Positions 36,851 through 47,185 are shown, numbered from the stretch's first letter. The stretch is DNA of 64,000 nt from Ignavibacteria bacterium RIFCSPLOWO2_12_FULL_56_21 (GCA_001802945.1 MHAK01000121.1:1-64000), one strand, 5' to 3'. Translations and numbers: made by a program. Notes: generated from the letters alone by a model not told the origin.

Positions 36851-38326
36851 ATGGATGTCCGCAGAGCATGTGTTCAGGGGCTGCGCGTTTTGGGTATCGC
36901 CGCCATGTTTGTGACGCAGAGCTTAGCTCAGGTATCACGCAACGCACTCCCTCCGAAACCACTGCTACCCATCCCGACGGAGCGCCACATGGCGTGGCAC
37001 GACATGGAGCGGAATGCGTTCGTACATTTTACGGTGAACACGTTCACGGGCAAAGAATGGGGGAACGGTGATGAGAGTCCGACGCAGTTCGACCCCACGA
37101 AGCTTGATGCAGACCAGTGGGCGCGTGTATTTCGGGAAGCAGGATTCAAAGGCGTCATTCTCACCTGCAAGCACCATGACGGCTTTTGTCTCTGGCCAAG
37201 CGAATTTACGGATCATTCTGTTGCACAGAGTCCGTTTCGGGAGGGCCGGGGCGACGTTGTGCGCGAGGTTGCGGACGCGTGTCGGCGTGCAGGATTGAAA
37301 TTCGGGATCTATCTTTCTCCCTGGGACCGTAATCACGCCGCGTACGGCACTCCGAAGTATATCACGTACTACAGGGATCAACTCAAAGAACTTTGCGCAA
37401 ACTACGGTCCGGTATTCGAAATGTGGTTCGATGGCGCGAACGGAGGGAGCGGATACTACGGAGGCTCTCGGGAAACACGGCGCATTGATGGAGCGGTCTA
37501 TTATGACTGGCCGACCACACTCACCGTGGTCCGTTCTCTGCAGCCGGAGATTGTTTTCTTTAGCGATGCCGGTCCCGACGTCCGGTGGTGCGGGAATGAA
37601 CAGGCGATAGCAGGGGAGACAAATTGGTGCACGTTCAACACCGACACGATCTACGCCGGGAAGTCGGGCATCGAGGCGCTCCTGAATGCCGGGGTTGAGG
37701 ACGGAACGAAATGGGTCCCCGCGGAGGCAAATACTTCCATTCGGCCGGGATGGTTCTATCACGCGGAAGAGGACTCGCTCGTTAAGACTCCGGGGGAATT
37801 GTTCGAAGTGTATCTCAATTCAGTGGGACGTGGTTCGACTCTGCTTCTCAATGTCCCGCCCGATCGCAGTGGACGGATCAGCGAACACGATGTTCAGGCA
37901 CTGCTGGGCTGGCAAAAGCTGATTGAACGCGAATTCCGAGTCGACCTGGCCCGTGGAATGCCGGCTTCGTCGAGTTCGTACCGTGCGTCGTCGGCATTGT
38001 ATGCGCCTGAAAATGTGACGGACGGGAACGCAGAGAGCTATTGGACAACCGACGATTCTGTAACGACGGGGAGCATTGAGATCATCTTTGCGCAACCGCT
38101 TGCCGTCAAGTACATAGTTGTAAAGGAATACATACGACTCGGCCAGCGAATACGTTCGTTCACAGTGGAAGCGAGTATGGACGGCCGCTGGATCCCTGTC
38201 GGAGCTGGCACCACTGTGGGTTATAAAAGGATCCTGAAGGTGGATATGGTAGCAGCAGACCGCATCCGTGTGAATATCGGTGACGCAAAGGCTTGTCCGA
38301 TAGTCTCAGAGATCGAGCTCTACTAG
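36851..38326 (+). CDS. Alpha-L-fucosidase, GH29
   Basis: A 491-residue exported glycoside hydrolase. The ATG at 36851 gives a signal peptide (GLRVLGIAAMFVTQSLAQ); the frame continues upstream into htpX. GH29 features: KHHDGFCLWPSEFTDHSV (residues 107-124), LSPWDRN, and the nucleophile Asp194 in FEMWFDGANGG. The C-terminal 110 residues form a F5/8 type C (discoidin) carbohydrate-binding domain (APENVTDGNAESYWTTDD to CPIVSEIELY). It would release terminal L-fucose from glycans outside the cytosol. No fucose catabolic gene is adjacent, though a FucP-like permease opens the window. Family assignment is firm. Confidence 0.88.
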   Translation: MDVRRACVQGLRVLGIAAMFVTQSLAQVSRNALPPKPLLPIPTERHMAWHDMERNAFVHFTVNTFTGKEWGNGDESPTQFDPTKLDADQWARVFREAGFKGVILTCKHHDGFCLWPSEFTDHSVAQSPFREGRGDVVREVADACRRAGLKFGIYLSPWDRNHAAYGTPKYITYYRDQLKELCANYGPVFEMWFDGANGGSGYYGGSRETRRIDGAVYYDWPTTLTVVRSLQPEIVFFSDAGPDVRWCGNEQAIAGETNWCTFNTDTIYAGKSGIEALLNAGVEDGTKWVPAEANTSIRPGWFYHAEEDSLVKTPGELFEVYLNSVGRGSTLLLNVPPDRSGRISEHDVQALLGWQKLIEREFRVDLARGMPASSSSYRASSALYAPENVTDGNAESYWTTDDSVTTGSIEIIFAQPLAVKYIVVKEYIRLGQRIRSFTVEASMDGRWIPVGAGTTVGYKRILKVDMVAADRIRVNIGDAKACPIVSEIELY

Positions 38327-38375
38327 GCCGGAAGTTCTGCATCTTATGTCGCAGCTCATTCGCAGGAGCACAACC

Positions 38376-40886
38376 ATGAGCCCCGCCACGACGTCCAAAC
38401 CCCGCCGATCACGTGCCGCGGTGCCGCGCGATGACGTGCGGACAGGATTCTCCACGAAGGCGATCGAACAAGACATTAAGGACAATCTCTACCTCATTCA
38501 GGGCCGCGTACCCCGAACGGCTACCCGCAATGACTGGTACATGGCGGTCGCGTATACCGTGCGTGACAGGATCCTTCACCGTTGGATGCAGACGATCGAA
38601 GCGTACATCAGCAACAAGGAGAAATCCGTCAGCTATTTGTCGGCGGAGTTTCTTATGGGGCCGCAGCTAGGGTGCAACATGGTCAACCTCGGCATTGTCG
38701 ACCAGGTGCGGTCGGCAGTGGCGAACCTCGGTCAGGATCTCGGCCTGATCCTCGACCAAGAAGAGGAGCCGGGGCTGGGCAACGGCGGACTCGGCAGATT
38801 GGCGGCGTGTTTCCTTGATTCTCTCGCTTCGCTCGAGATTCTTGGCGTGGGGTACGGCATTCGGTACGAATTTGGCATCTTCGACCAGGCGATCCGTGAC
38901 GGGTGGCAGGTGGAGTTGTCGGATAAATGGATGCATCTCGGGTATCCATGGGAAGTGCCGCGCCCGGAGATCGCATTCACCGTATGCTTCGGCGGCCATA
39001 CTGAACACGGCCAGGATGAGGCAGGACGCCACATGGTGACGTGGATGCCCGAACGAACGATTCGGGGCGTCGCCTGCGACATACCCATACCGGGTTACAA
39101 AGTGAATACGGTAAACCTCCTCAGGTTATGGAAGGCCGAGGCCACAGATTCGTTCAACTTTCAGGCATTTAATGCAGGGGACTACTGGCGTGCGGTTGAG
39201 GAAAAGGTCGGTTCGGAGAATATTACGAAGGTCTTGTATCCGAACGACGAAGCGATTCGGGGCAAGCGCCTACGGCTTGAACAGCAGTATTTCTTCGTCG
39301 CATGCTCTCTGCGCGATATGATTAGAGTTCACGAACTTCGCGGCAATGACATCCGGACATTTCATACACGGTATGCAATCCAATTGAACGACACGCATCC
39401 GTCGATCGCCGTTGCTGAGCTCATGCGGCTGCTTGTGGATGAGCACCGTCTCGACTGGGAAACTGCGTGGGAGATCACGCAGAAGACGTTTGCCTATACA
39501 AATCATACACTGCTGCCGGAAGCGCTCGAAAAATGGTCTCTACCGCTGTTTGCCGACCTCTTACCCCGCCATTTGGAGATCATTTACGAGATCAACCGGC
39601 GATTTCTTGACGTCGTGCACGCGACAGGCGTATTTGACGAAGCGGCTATTGCACGCCTATCGATCATCGATGAAACGGGGGAGAAGTACGTTCGCATGGC
39701 CAATTTGGCAACGATCGGATGCCATGCGGTGAACGGCGTGGCGGCCCTCCATACTGCTCTCCTCAAACGGGATGTTCTTGGAGATTTTCATCGTCTGGTA
39801 CCCGACCGGTTCTTCAATGTCACGAACGGCGTCACGCCCCGTCGCTGGGTAGTGTTCAGCAATCCTGCGCTCGCGGACCTGATCACGTCAAAGATCGGAG
39901 ACCGATGGGTAAGTCACATGGAAGAGGAATTGCCGCGCCTGGAGGATTTTGCTGAAGCGGCGGGATTTCAGGACTCATGGCGTTCGATCAAGGAGGGAAA
40001 CAAGGTCCGCCTCGCAGCGATCATACGCGAAAGGACGGGGATTGCCGTAGATCCCCATTCCCTGTTCGACATTCAGGTAAAGCGTATCCACGAGTATAAG
40101 AGGCAGCACCTGAACGTGCTGCACGTGATCACAAGGTATTTGCGTATCAAACGGGATCCGGGGGCGGATGTCGTGTCCCGGACGATAATCTTCGGAGGAA
40201 AGTCGGCCCCCGGATACTACATGGCGAAGCTCATCATCAAGTTGATCAACAGCGTGGCAGAGGTAGTGAACAACGACCAGGACGTCGCAGGACGGTTGAA
40301 AGTGGTCTTTGTGCCCGACTTCAACGTCAAAAACGCCCACGCTATCTATCCGGCGGCGGACCTGTCGGAACAGATCTCGACTGCGGGAAAGGAGGCATCC
40401 GGCACAGGCAATATGAAATTCTCCATGAACGGAGCCCTCACGATCGGCACGCTCGATGGTGCAAATGTCGAAATCCGGGAATCGGTTGGGGCGGACAACT
40501 TCTTTTTGTTTGGATTGACGGACGATCAAGTGCTCGATCACAAGCGGAAAGGGTATGTGCCTCGTCAATTCGTGGAAGCGAATCAGGAATTGCGTAGTGT
40601 GCTGGACATGATTCACCGCGGGGATTTTTCGGAGCGGGACCACGGACTTTTCCGTCCGCTTGTGGATGCGCTTACGGAGCGGGACGACTACATGCTCCTG
40701 GCCGATTATGCATCGTATGTAGCGTGCCAGGACCGCGTCGATGCGGCGTATCGCGATCAAAAGAACTGGACGAAAATGTCCATCCTGAATGTTGCGCGCA
40801 TCGGCAAGTTCTCGTCGGACCGGTCGATCAGGGAATATGCCGAGAAGATCTGGGGTGTCAAGCCGGTTCGGATCAATTTGGAGTGA
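38376..40886 (+). CDS. glgP: Glycogen/maltodextrin phosphorylase
   Basis: An 836-residue cytosolic enzyme of glycosyltransferase family 35. It removes glucose-1-phosphate from the ends of glycogen or maltodextrin. Evidence includes the N-terminal SVSYLSAEFLMGPQLGCNMVNL, the catalytic FNVTNGVTPRRW and RIHEYKRQHLN stretches, and the pyridoxal-phosphate site EASGTGNMKFSMNGALTIGT with Lys681. The ATG at 38376 has CAGGAG seven bases before it, so it is preferred over the in-frame ATG at 38346. The length matches classical bacterial GlgP (about 800-850). A strong terminator follows at 40937. Confidence 0.95.
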   Translation: MSPATTSKPRRSRAAVPRDDVRTGFSTKAIEQDIKDNLYLIQGRVPRTATRNDWYMAVAYTVRDRILHRWMQTIEAYISNKEKSVSYLSAEFLMGPQLGCNMVNLGIVDQVRSAVANLGQDLGLILDQEEEPGLGNGGLGRLAACFLDSLASLEILGVGYGIRYEFGIFDQAIRDGWQVELSDKWMHLGYPWEVPRPEIAFTVCFGGHTEHGQDEAGRHMVTWMPERTIRGVACDIPIPGYKVNTVNLLRLWKAEATDSFNFQAFNAGDYWRAVEEKVGSENITKVLYPNDEAIRGKRLRLEQQYFFVACSLRDMIRVHELRGNDIRTFHTRYAIQLNDTHPSIAVAELMRLLVDEHRLDWETAWEITQKTFAYTNHTLLPEALEKWSLPLFADLLPRHLEIIYEINRRFLDVVHATGVFDEAAIARLSIIDETGEKYVRMANLATIGCHAVNGVAALHTALLKRDVLGDFHRLVPDRFFNVTNGVTPRRWVVFSNPALADLITSKIGDRWVSHMEEELPRLEDFAEAAGFQDSWRSIKEGNKVRLAAIIRERTGIAVDPHSLFDIQVKRIHEYKRQHLNVLHVITRYLRIKRDPGADVVSRTIIFGGKSAPGYYMAKLIIKLINSVAEVVNNDQDVAGRLKVVFVPDFNVKNAHAIYPAADLSEQISTAGKEASGTGNMKFSMNGALTIGTLDGANVEIRESVGADNFFLFGLTDDQVLDHKRKGYVPRQFVEANQELRSVLDMIHRGDFSERDHGLFRPLVDALTERDDYMLLADYASYVACQDRVDAAYRDQKNWTKMSILNVARIGKFSSDRSIREYAEKIWGVKPVRINLE

Positions 40887-40936
40887 TCGGTCATGTTGGG
40901 CACGTAACCGGCGATCTGCATGCAACAGACAACGGC

Positions 40937-40964
40937 AAAGGCGCTCTCTTGGGCGCCTTTTTTT
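40937..40964 (+). terminator. Intrinsic terminator after glgP
   Basis: AAAGGCGC (40937-40944) pairs with GCGCCTTT (40953-40960) around an eight-base loop and is followed by further T residues. It lies 50 bases past the glgP stop. Confidence 0.88.
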
Positions 40965-41106
40965 ATGTGTTAAATGTTGGAATGTTAGTTCAATGGCATG
41001 ACTTCTGTTCAACATTGTTCACTTGATTCGGGACCAAATTTCTCCATATTCTGTCGCCCGATGAGAATTTTTTTTGTCAGCCCAATCACGTGGAGGAGCA
41101 GAGAAC

Positions 41107-42870
41107 ATGACGACGATCGATTGGATAGTCATCGCCCTGTATTTTGGCGGATTGCTTGGGCTCGCATGGTGGGTCATCAAGCGAGGGAAAGAAACGGCGG
41201 ATGACTATTTTCTCGCCGGCAGAAACCTGGGCTGGTGGGTCGTCGGAGCATCGATCTTTGCCTCGAATATCGGTTCAGAACACCTGGTCGGATTGGCCGG
41301 CGCAGGGGCGACGAGTGGAGTTGCGCTCGCACACTACGAGCTCCACGCATGGTGCCTCCTGGTTCTTGGTTGGGTGCTTATCCCGTTCTACCTGCGGTCA
41401 AAGGTATTCACCATGCCTGAGTTTCTGGAAAAACGATTCTCCGCGACCGCTCGATGGGTCCTGTCGTTAATCTCACTCGTGGCATACGTTCTGACGAAGA
41501 TCGCAGTCGGCATCTTCGCCGGCGGTGTTGTTTTTGGCGCACTCCTGCCCGAGATGCAACTGCAGATCGGCGGCGTCACCTTCGACAGCTTCTGGATCGG
41601 GTCCGTTGCGGTTGTTCTGCTCACCGGATTGTATACCATCCTGGGCGGAATGCGCGCAGTCGCATATACCGAAGCCGTGCAGACATTCATACTTATTCTC
41701 GGTTCTCTTCTGCTCACATTCTTCGGTCTTTCAAAGCTGGGAGGTTGGAATGAATTCCGCGCAGCGCTGGACCCCGAGATGTTCAACCTCTGGAAGCCTC
41801 TCATCCCAACGGGAATGGAAGGTACGTGGTCTCCGGTCATTGAACCGGGCCGGATCGCGTGGTACTTCAACGGCAACTATCCTTGGCTCGGAATGCTGTT
41901 ATGCGCGCCGATCATCGGATTGTGGTACTGGACGACCGATCAATACATCGTCCAGCGCGCGCTCGGTGCACCGAGTGAACGGGAGGCCCGGCGCGGAACG
42001 ATCTTCGCTGCATTCCTGAAGTTGTTCCCGGTCTTCATTTTTATCATTCCCGGAATGATCTGGCTTGCCCTGGCGAAAACGGGGACGATCCCTGAATTTG
42101 TCGCCGGACTCGACGCCAACGGTAATGCCCTGCCGGATGCGTCACAGTCGTCGTTCGCTCTCATGGTCCAATATGTCATGCCCCCGGGTCTGCGCGGCTT
42201 GGTCGTGGCGGGATTGCTCGCCGCGCTCATGAGTTCCCTCGCCGGAGCCTTCAATGCTTGTTCGACGCTCTTTACGATCGATTTCTATCAGAAGCTGCGC
42301 CCCAATGCGACGCAGGCCCAGCTCGTTTGGATCGGACGAATTGCAACCACCATCATGGTCCTGATCGGCCTGATGTGGATCCCGGTCATCCGGGGAGGAC
42401 GAGGTTTGTACGATTACCTGCAGGGTGTGCAAGGATATCTGGCTCCACCGATCTTCGTCGTCTTCTTTTTCGGCGTCTTTATGAAACGATTGAATGCCAA
42501 GGGCTGCCTTTCGGCCCTCACGGTCGGCTTTGCCCTCGGCGTCTTTCGGCTGATCGTCGACACTCCCGTTTCCCTCAAACTTGAGGGGTTCGAAAACGGA
42601 TATGCGCCGGGTTCGCTATTCTGGATCGTCAACAACACCTATTTTCAATACTACAGTCTGTTCATTTTCCTCGTCTCAGTCATAGTCATGATCGTCGTCA
42701 GTTATATGTCTGGGAAACCTTCCGAGGACCAGATCCGCAATCTCACGTTCGCAACGGTGACGACGGAACATCGTCAGGAATCATACGCCAGCTGGAACAT
42801 TTGGGACGTTGTCAATTCCGGCGTAGTTCTGACCCTGATCCTCATCGCTTACGTCTATTTCACCGGATGA
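41107..42870 (+). CDS. Sodium/sugar symporter, SSS family
   Basis: A 587-residue inner-membrane protein with about 14 hydrophobic segments, in line with SGLT-type sodium:solute symporters. Family segments include ADDYFLAGRNLGWWVVGASIFASNIGSEHLVGLAGAGA (residues about 30-68), YTILGGMRAVAYTEAVQ, and LVVAGLLAALMSSLAGAFNACSTLFTIDFYQKL near residue 370. The ATG at 41107 is 10 bases after GGAGG. A xylulokinase gene follows after 24 bases, so a pentose, probably xylose, is the likely substrate. A possible promoter (TTGATT 41023-41028, TATTCT 41047-41052, 18-base spacer) precedes it. Confidence 0.88.
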   Translation: MTTIDWIVIALYFGGLLGLAWWVIKRGKETADDYFLAGRNLGWWVVGASIFASNIGSEHLVGLAGAGATSGVALAHYELHAWCLLVLGWVLIPFYLRSKVFTMPEFLEKRFSATARWVLSLISLVAYVLTKIAVGIFAGGVVFGALLPEMQLQIGGVTFDSFWIGSVAVVLLTGLYTILGGMRAVAYTEAVQTFILILGSLLLTFFGLSKLGGWNEFRAALDPEMFNLWKPLIPTGMEGTWSPVIEPGRIAWYFNGNYPWLGMLLCAPIIGLWYWTTDQYIVQRALGAPSEREARRGTIFAAFLKLFPVFIFIIPGMIWLALAKTGTIPEFVAGLDANGNALPDASQSSFALMVQYVMPPGLRGLVVAGLLAALMSSLAGAFNACSTLFTIDFYQKLRPNATQAQLVWIGRIATTIMVLIGLMWIPVIRGGRGLYDYLQGVQGYLAPPIFVVFFFGVFMKRLNAKGCLSALTVGFALGVFRLIVDTPVSLKLEGFENGYAPGSLFWIVNNTYFQYYSLFIFLVSVIVMIVVSYMSGKPSEDQIRNLTFATVTTEHRQESYASWNIWDVVNSGVVLTLILIAYVYFTG

Positions 42871-42894
42871 CGGACCGTAAAAAAGGCGCCCCTC

Positions 42895-44394
42895 ATGCTG
42901 TCGCTCGGCTTCGATCTCGGAAGTTCCTTCGTCAAGGGCACGGTCCTCGACGTCGCCACCGGCGCGGTTGCAGCGTCCGCCTCCTATCCGAAGGAAGAAA
43001 TGACGATCAATGCGCCCCAACCGGGTTGGGCCGAACAGGACCCCGATTACTGGTGGGAGTGTCTCACGTACGTGACGAGAGACTTACTCTCGAACAGGGG
43101 GGTGCGGAGCCGGGATGTCGGAGCCATCGGCATTTCCTATCAGATGCATGGGCTCGTCGTTACGGATGCCGCCGGCAAGCCTCTGCGGCCGTCGATCATA
43201 TGGTGCGACAGCCGTGCGGTCAGCATCGGCAACAAAGCCTTTCGTGATCTCGGAGAAGAGTATTGTCTTGCCACAATGCTGAATTCTCCGGGCAATTTTA
43301 CCGCCTCAAAATTGCGCTGGGTGCGCGAGCATGAACCCGAAGTATTTCGACGGATCTCTCACGTGTTGTTGCCCGGCGACTATATTGCCTTCAGAATGAC
43401 TGGCAATGCGACCACGACGATCACCGGGCTATCAGAAGGCATCTTCTGGGATTTTCGATCAGGTTCAACTGCGAAACGACTTCTGGAGCACTATGAGATC
43501 GATCCTGCGGTACTGGGCCGCGTAGTGCCGACACTGGGCGAACAAGGGCGTTTGACGCGCGCCGCGGCGGAAGCGCTCGGACTCCAGGAGGGTACTCCGG
43601 TGGCCTACCGTGCCGGCGATCAACCGAACAATGCGCTGTCGCTTAATGTGCTGGAGCCCGGTGAAGTTGCTGCGACAGCAGGAACATCCGGAGTTGTCAA
43701 TGGAGTAACTGACCGGACGAATGCGGATCCATACTCCCGTGTCAACCTCTTCGCACATGTGAATCATGCGACGACTCGTCCGCGACTTGGTATGCTGTTG
43801 TGCGTGAACGGGACCGGAATACTGTACTCATGGTTGCGGCGCGTGGTGGGAGGGTCGATGGGATATACTGAGCTCACTACAGAAGCGGCCGGCGCTGCCG
43901 TGGGTTCCGAGGGAATCGTAGTGCTTCCGTTCGGGAACGGAGCCGAACGAATGCTTGAGAACAAAGAGGTCGGTGCGCGGTTCCTGGGCGTCGATCTTGT
44001 CCGCCACTCACGCGGACATCTCATTCGCGCCGCTCAGGAAGGGATCGCCTTTTCACTTCACTACGGCATGAGGATCATGCGTTCGATGGGAATGGCGGCA
44101 GGTGTCGTCCGGGCGGGCCGTGCGAACCTGTTTCTCAGCCCGATATTCCGTGAGACGCTCGCCAATGTTTCGGGAGCAAGAATCGAACTCTATGATACGG
44201 ACGGTTCTGTAGGTGCGGCGCGGGGAGCGGCGGTAGGAGTTGGCGCCTATGCGGACCTTCGCGACGCCTTCCGCTCGTTGAAGATGCTCGAAGCAGTTGA
44301 TCCTCAGCCGTCTGAGATCGCCGCGACGGCGGAGGCGTACGCGGCGTGGGAGCGGGAATTAGAACGCGTCGGCGTTACGCACACAACCTCGTAA
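42895..44394 (+). CDS. xylB: Xylulokinase
   Basis: A 499-residue FGGY-family kinase that converts D-xylulose to D-xylulose-5-phosphate in the cytosol. Visible motifs are the N-terminal LGFDLGSSFVKGTVLD, GISYQMHGLVV with SIIWCDSRAV, and the stretch AGDQPNNALSLNVLEPGEVAATAGTSG typical of Bacteroidota xylulokinases. It lies 24 bases after the sodium/sugar symporter and convergent to a GH3 beta-xylosidase, which together support xylose use. No xylose isomerase gene is in the window. Other FGGY substrates are less likely given these motifs. Confidence 0.88.
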   Translation: MLSLGFDLGSSFVKGTVLDVATGAVAASASYPKEEMTINAPQPGWAEQDPDYWWECLTYVTRDLLSNRGVRSRDVGAIGISYQMHGLVVTDAAGKPLRPSIIWCDSRAVSIGNKAFRDLGEEYCLATMLNSPGNFTASKLRWVREHEPEVFRRISHVLLPGDYIAFRMTGNATTTITGLSEGIFWDFRSGSTAKRLLEHYEIDPAVLGRVVPTLGEQGRLTRAAAEALGLQEGTPVAYRAGDQPNNALSLNVLEPGEVAATAGTSGVVNGVTDRTNADPYSRVNLFAHVNHATTRPRLGMLLCVNGTGILYSWLRRVVGGSMGYTELTTEAAGAAVGSEGIVVLPFGNGAERMLENKEVGARFLGVDLVRHSRGHLIRAAQEGIAFSLHYGMRIMRSMGMAAGVVRAGRANLFLSPIFRETLANVSGARIELYDTDGSVGAARGAAVGVGAYADLRDAFRSLKMLEAVDPQPSEIAATAEAYAAWERELERVGVTHTTS

Positions 44395-44445
44395 TTGACA
44401 CTCCGATCTTTGCATTTTTCGGAAGGCCCTTCGGTTTAATTCGGG

Positions 44446-47121
44446 TTAATTCTCCATCTCTCCGACGAGTTTCGTCTCTCCCGTCAACCGGAATCGTCCG
44501 GAAACAACCCCCGTTGTCTTCGCATCCCCCCAACCTTTCATGCCGGGTTGCTTTCCTCCAACGGAAACGGTGAATTCGCCCGGTCCCACACTCCGTTTCA
44601 TATCCTTATCGATCACCGACAATTGACGCGGTGTGACCGTAAAACGCACTGTCTTCGTTTCACCAGACTTGAGATGGACGACGTGAAATCCTGCGAGTGA
44701 ACGGATGGGCACGGGTACGGATGCGCCCACATTCGAAATATAAACCTGAGCCACCTCGTCCCCTCCGTACTTTCCTGTATTCTGAATATCAACCGAGACC
44801 TCCACATCACGTCCCGTTGCGATCGTTCTGGCAACGCGAAGATTTGTGTACGTAAACGTCGTATAACTGAGTCCGTGGCCGAACGGAAACAGCGGATCGC
44901 CTTCAAAGTATCGATATGTTCTTCCGCGCATCGAGTATTCAGAGAAGGGAGGAAGTTGGTCGACCGACCCATAAAAAGTTACCGGAAGGCGGCCCGAAGG
45001 ATTCCAATCCCCGAACACCACATCGGCAATCGCCGGACCCGCCGCCTGTCCGGGATACCATGCCTCTACCACGGCCGGGACGTGCTCGGCAGCCCATGCA
45101 ATTGACAACGCACTTCCATTCAGTAGCACAAGGACGACCGGTTTTCCGACGGCAACGACTTCTTTGAGGAGTTCCTCCTGTGCGGAGGGCAATCCGATGT
45201 CAACCCTGTCTCCTCCATGAAATCCGGGAACCTGCACGGGCATTTCCTCCCCCTCGAGTCGGGGAGAGAGTCCGAGCATCATGATGGTGGCATCAGCTTC
45301 CCGGGCGGCCGCCATCGCCTTCTCTTTTTGCAGCGCGTCGGGAACTTGCCAAACAAGCTCAACCACGGCATCGGCGCGCCGGTCTTGGAATTCCACGACG
45401 ATCATGCAAGGGGTACGAGCCTGAAGGGTTACATACTTCCATTGAGTGAGGACGACATGCCTGTCGTTCACTTCTATGACGACGGAGTCGTCCAGGACAA
45501 TCCGGCAGCGGCCGATGGCTCGGGCCCCCAACGCGTACCGTCCGGACACAGGAGGAGCGAGTACTCCGGTCCACCGGACCGAGAAGCTGTCGGCTTGCAC
45601 AGGGCCCGCCGGGGAACCTTCCCACCAATTGAAGCCGATCGTGGAATCGACTCGAGATATGCGCGCCGGTGCGGTGAATGAGTAGTTGTCGAAATACTCT
45701 CCGCGCAGTCCGTTCGTCTCGAGCGTTGACGTCGTGAACAGCGCCGACGCGGGGATCGTCGTGAGAGATGGGGTGTTCTCTGCAACATCGCAACCGGGCG
45801 CGTACATCACGCGCGTTGCAGGAGAGACCTTTCGCCGGATGCCGGCCAGGGGAGTCACAGGATCGGTGGGGGTTCCGTTGTAGTTCCCGAGAAGTGTCTC
45901 AACGTCGTCGGCGTTTGGACCGATAACGGCGATTGCGCGCAAAGACTTGGAGAGCGGAAGGAGGCCGCGGTCGTTCTTCAGCAGTACGATGGATCTTCGT
46001 GCCGCGTCGAGGGCGAGCGCCCGATGGGCCCTGCTGTCATTGACGTCCGCCGGGATGTTCGCATAGGCAACGCGCTCAGGAGGGTCGAACATTCCGAGCT
46101 GAAATCTTGTGCGGAAAAGTCGCTTGACCGAGATATCGACGGATGTATCATCCACGAGTCCGTTGCGTACCGCGACGCCTAGACTGTCGTATGTCACGCC
46201 GCAATTAAGGTCCGTGCCGGCCCGGAGGGCCATCGCAGCCGCGGCAGGAGCGGAAGGCACGACCTTGTGTGTCGAGTAGAAATCCATTATCGCCCAGCAA
46301 TCGGAGACGACATACCCGTCGAAGCCCCATTCATTCCGCAGGATCTTGACGAGGAGCTCATCGCTGGCACAACATGGAAGTCCGCGGAATCTGTTGTACG
46401 CGCACATGACGGATTGTGCGTGTCCTTCGATGATCGACATGCGAAATGCCGGAAGATACGTTTCGCGAAGGTCTCGCTCGTCGACGGCCGCATCGAACAC
46501 GTGACGGTCGGGCTCAGGCCCGCTGTGGACGGCAAAGTGTTTGGGCGTCGCGACCGTCTTGAGGTACTTCGGATCATTCCCCTGTAGTCCTTTGACAAAG
46601 GAAACCGCCAATCGTCCCGCAAGGAATGGGTCCTCTCCATACGTCTCCATGCCCCGGCCCCATCGGGGATCGCGAAAGATGTTGATGTTGGGAGACCAAA
46701 ATGTGAGGCCCTCATAGATTCCGCGGCGTCCTTGTCGTACGGATGCGTGATGTTTCGCCCGGGCCTCGTCGGAAATGACGGTGGCCACTTTGTAGATCAG
46801 ACTCGTATCCCACGTGGCCGCTAGACCAATGGCCTGCGGAAACACTGTCGCACGTCCCGCCCGGGCCACGCCATGCAGCCCTTCGTTCCACCAATTGTAT
46901 GCCGGGATCCCGAGCCTTTCGATAGCGGGGGCGTTGTAGAGCATTTGTCCGGTTTTTTCCTGAAGATTCATGCGGGACACGAGGTCGTCCACGCGCGCTG
47001 AGAGGGGCATGTCCGGATCCCGAAACGGAAAACGTTTCGTTTCGGTGTTCTGCGCACTCAACGGCATTGCGGTTGAGAAGGCCAGAATGGAAAAGGTCAG
47101 CATAGAGCGCATAGGTTTCAC
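44446..47121 (-). CDS. GH3 beta-xylosidase-type glycoside hydrolase with PA14 domain
   Basis: An exported glycoside hydrolase of about 891 residues. A GTG at 47121, seven bases after AGGGA, gives a signal peptide (KPMRSMLTFSILAFSTAMPLSAQ); the ATG at 47112 is the alternative. The GH3 N-terminal domain shows RDPRWGRGMETYGEDP, TPKHFAVHSGPEPDRH and the nucleophile Asp274 in YVVSDCWAI, a form closer to beta-xylosidases than to beta-glucosidases. A PA14 domain (residues about 485-610, GLRGEYFDNYSF to ELVWQVPD) is inserted in the second domain, and a fibronectin-III-like domain ends the chain. It likely trims xylooligosaccharides for the adjacent symporter and kinase. The 51-base gap to xylB has no clear terminator. 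Confidence 0.85.
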   Translation of the reverse strand: MKPMRSMLTFSILAFSTAMPLSAQNTETKRFPFRDPDMPLSARVDDLVSRMNLQEKTGQMLYNAPAIERLGIPAYNWWNEGLHGVARAGRATVFPQAIGLAATWDTSLIYKVATVISDEARAKHHASVRQGRRGIYEGLTFWSPNINIFRDPRWGRGMETYGEDPFLAGRLAVSFVKGLQGNDPKYLKTVATPKHFAVHSGPEPDRHVFDAAVDERDLRETYLPAFRMSIIEGHAQSVMCAYNRFRGLPCCASDELLVKILRNEWGFDGYVVSDCWAIMDFYSTHKVVPSAPAAAAMALRAGTDLNCGVTYDSLGVAVRNGLVDDTSVDISVKRLFRTRFQLGMFDPPERVAYANIPADVNDSRAHRALALDAARRSIVLLKNDRGLLPLSKSLRAIAVIGPNADDVETLLGNYNGTPTDPVTPLAGIRRKVSPATRVMYAPGCDVAENTPSLTTIPASALFTTSTLETNGLRGEYFDNYSFTAPARISRVDSTIGFNWWEGSPAGPVQADSFSVRWTGVLAPPVSGRYALGARAIGRCRIVLDDSVVIEVNDRHVVLTQWKYVTLQARTPCMIVVEFQDRRADAVVELVWQVPDALQKEKAMAAAREADATIMMLGLSPRLEGEEMPVQVPGFHGGDRVDIGLPSAQEELLKEVVAVGKPVVLVLLNGSALSIAWAAEHVPAVVEAWYPGQAAGPAIADVVFGDWNPSGRLPVTFYGSVDQLPPFSEYSMRGRTYRYFEGDPLFPFGHGLSYTTFTYTNLRVARTIATGRDVEVSVDIQNTGKYGGDEVAQVYISNVGASVPVPIRSLAGFHVVHLKSGETKTVRFTVTPRQLSVIDKDMKRSVGPGEFTVSVGGKQPGMKGWGDAKTTGVVSGRFRLTGETKLVGEMEN

Positions 47122-47185
47122 GTGGATGTCCCTGATGACTAATGTATACCCTGGTGTTAACAAAACTTCTCCGGAAATTCTACCC

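Noticed and set aside
39975-41015. 346-residue open frame on the - strand
   Set aside because: It overlaps the end of glycogen phosphorylase and its terminator, has Arg/His-rich shadow composition and matches no family.
44395-44445. Possible terminator between xylB and the GH3 gene
   Set aside because: The CGGAAGG/CCTTCGG pairing needs a one-to-three base loop and is too weak to call.
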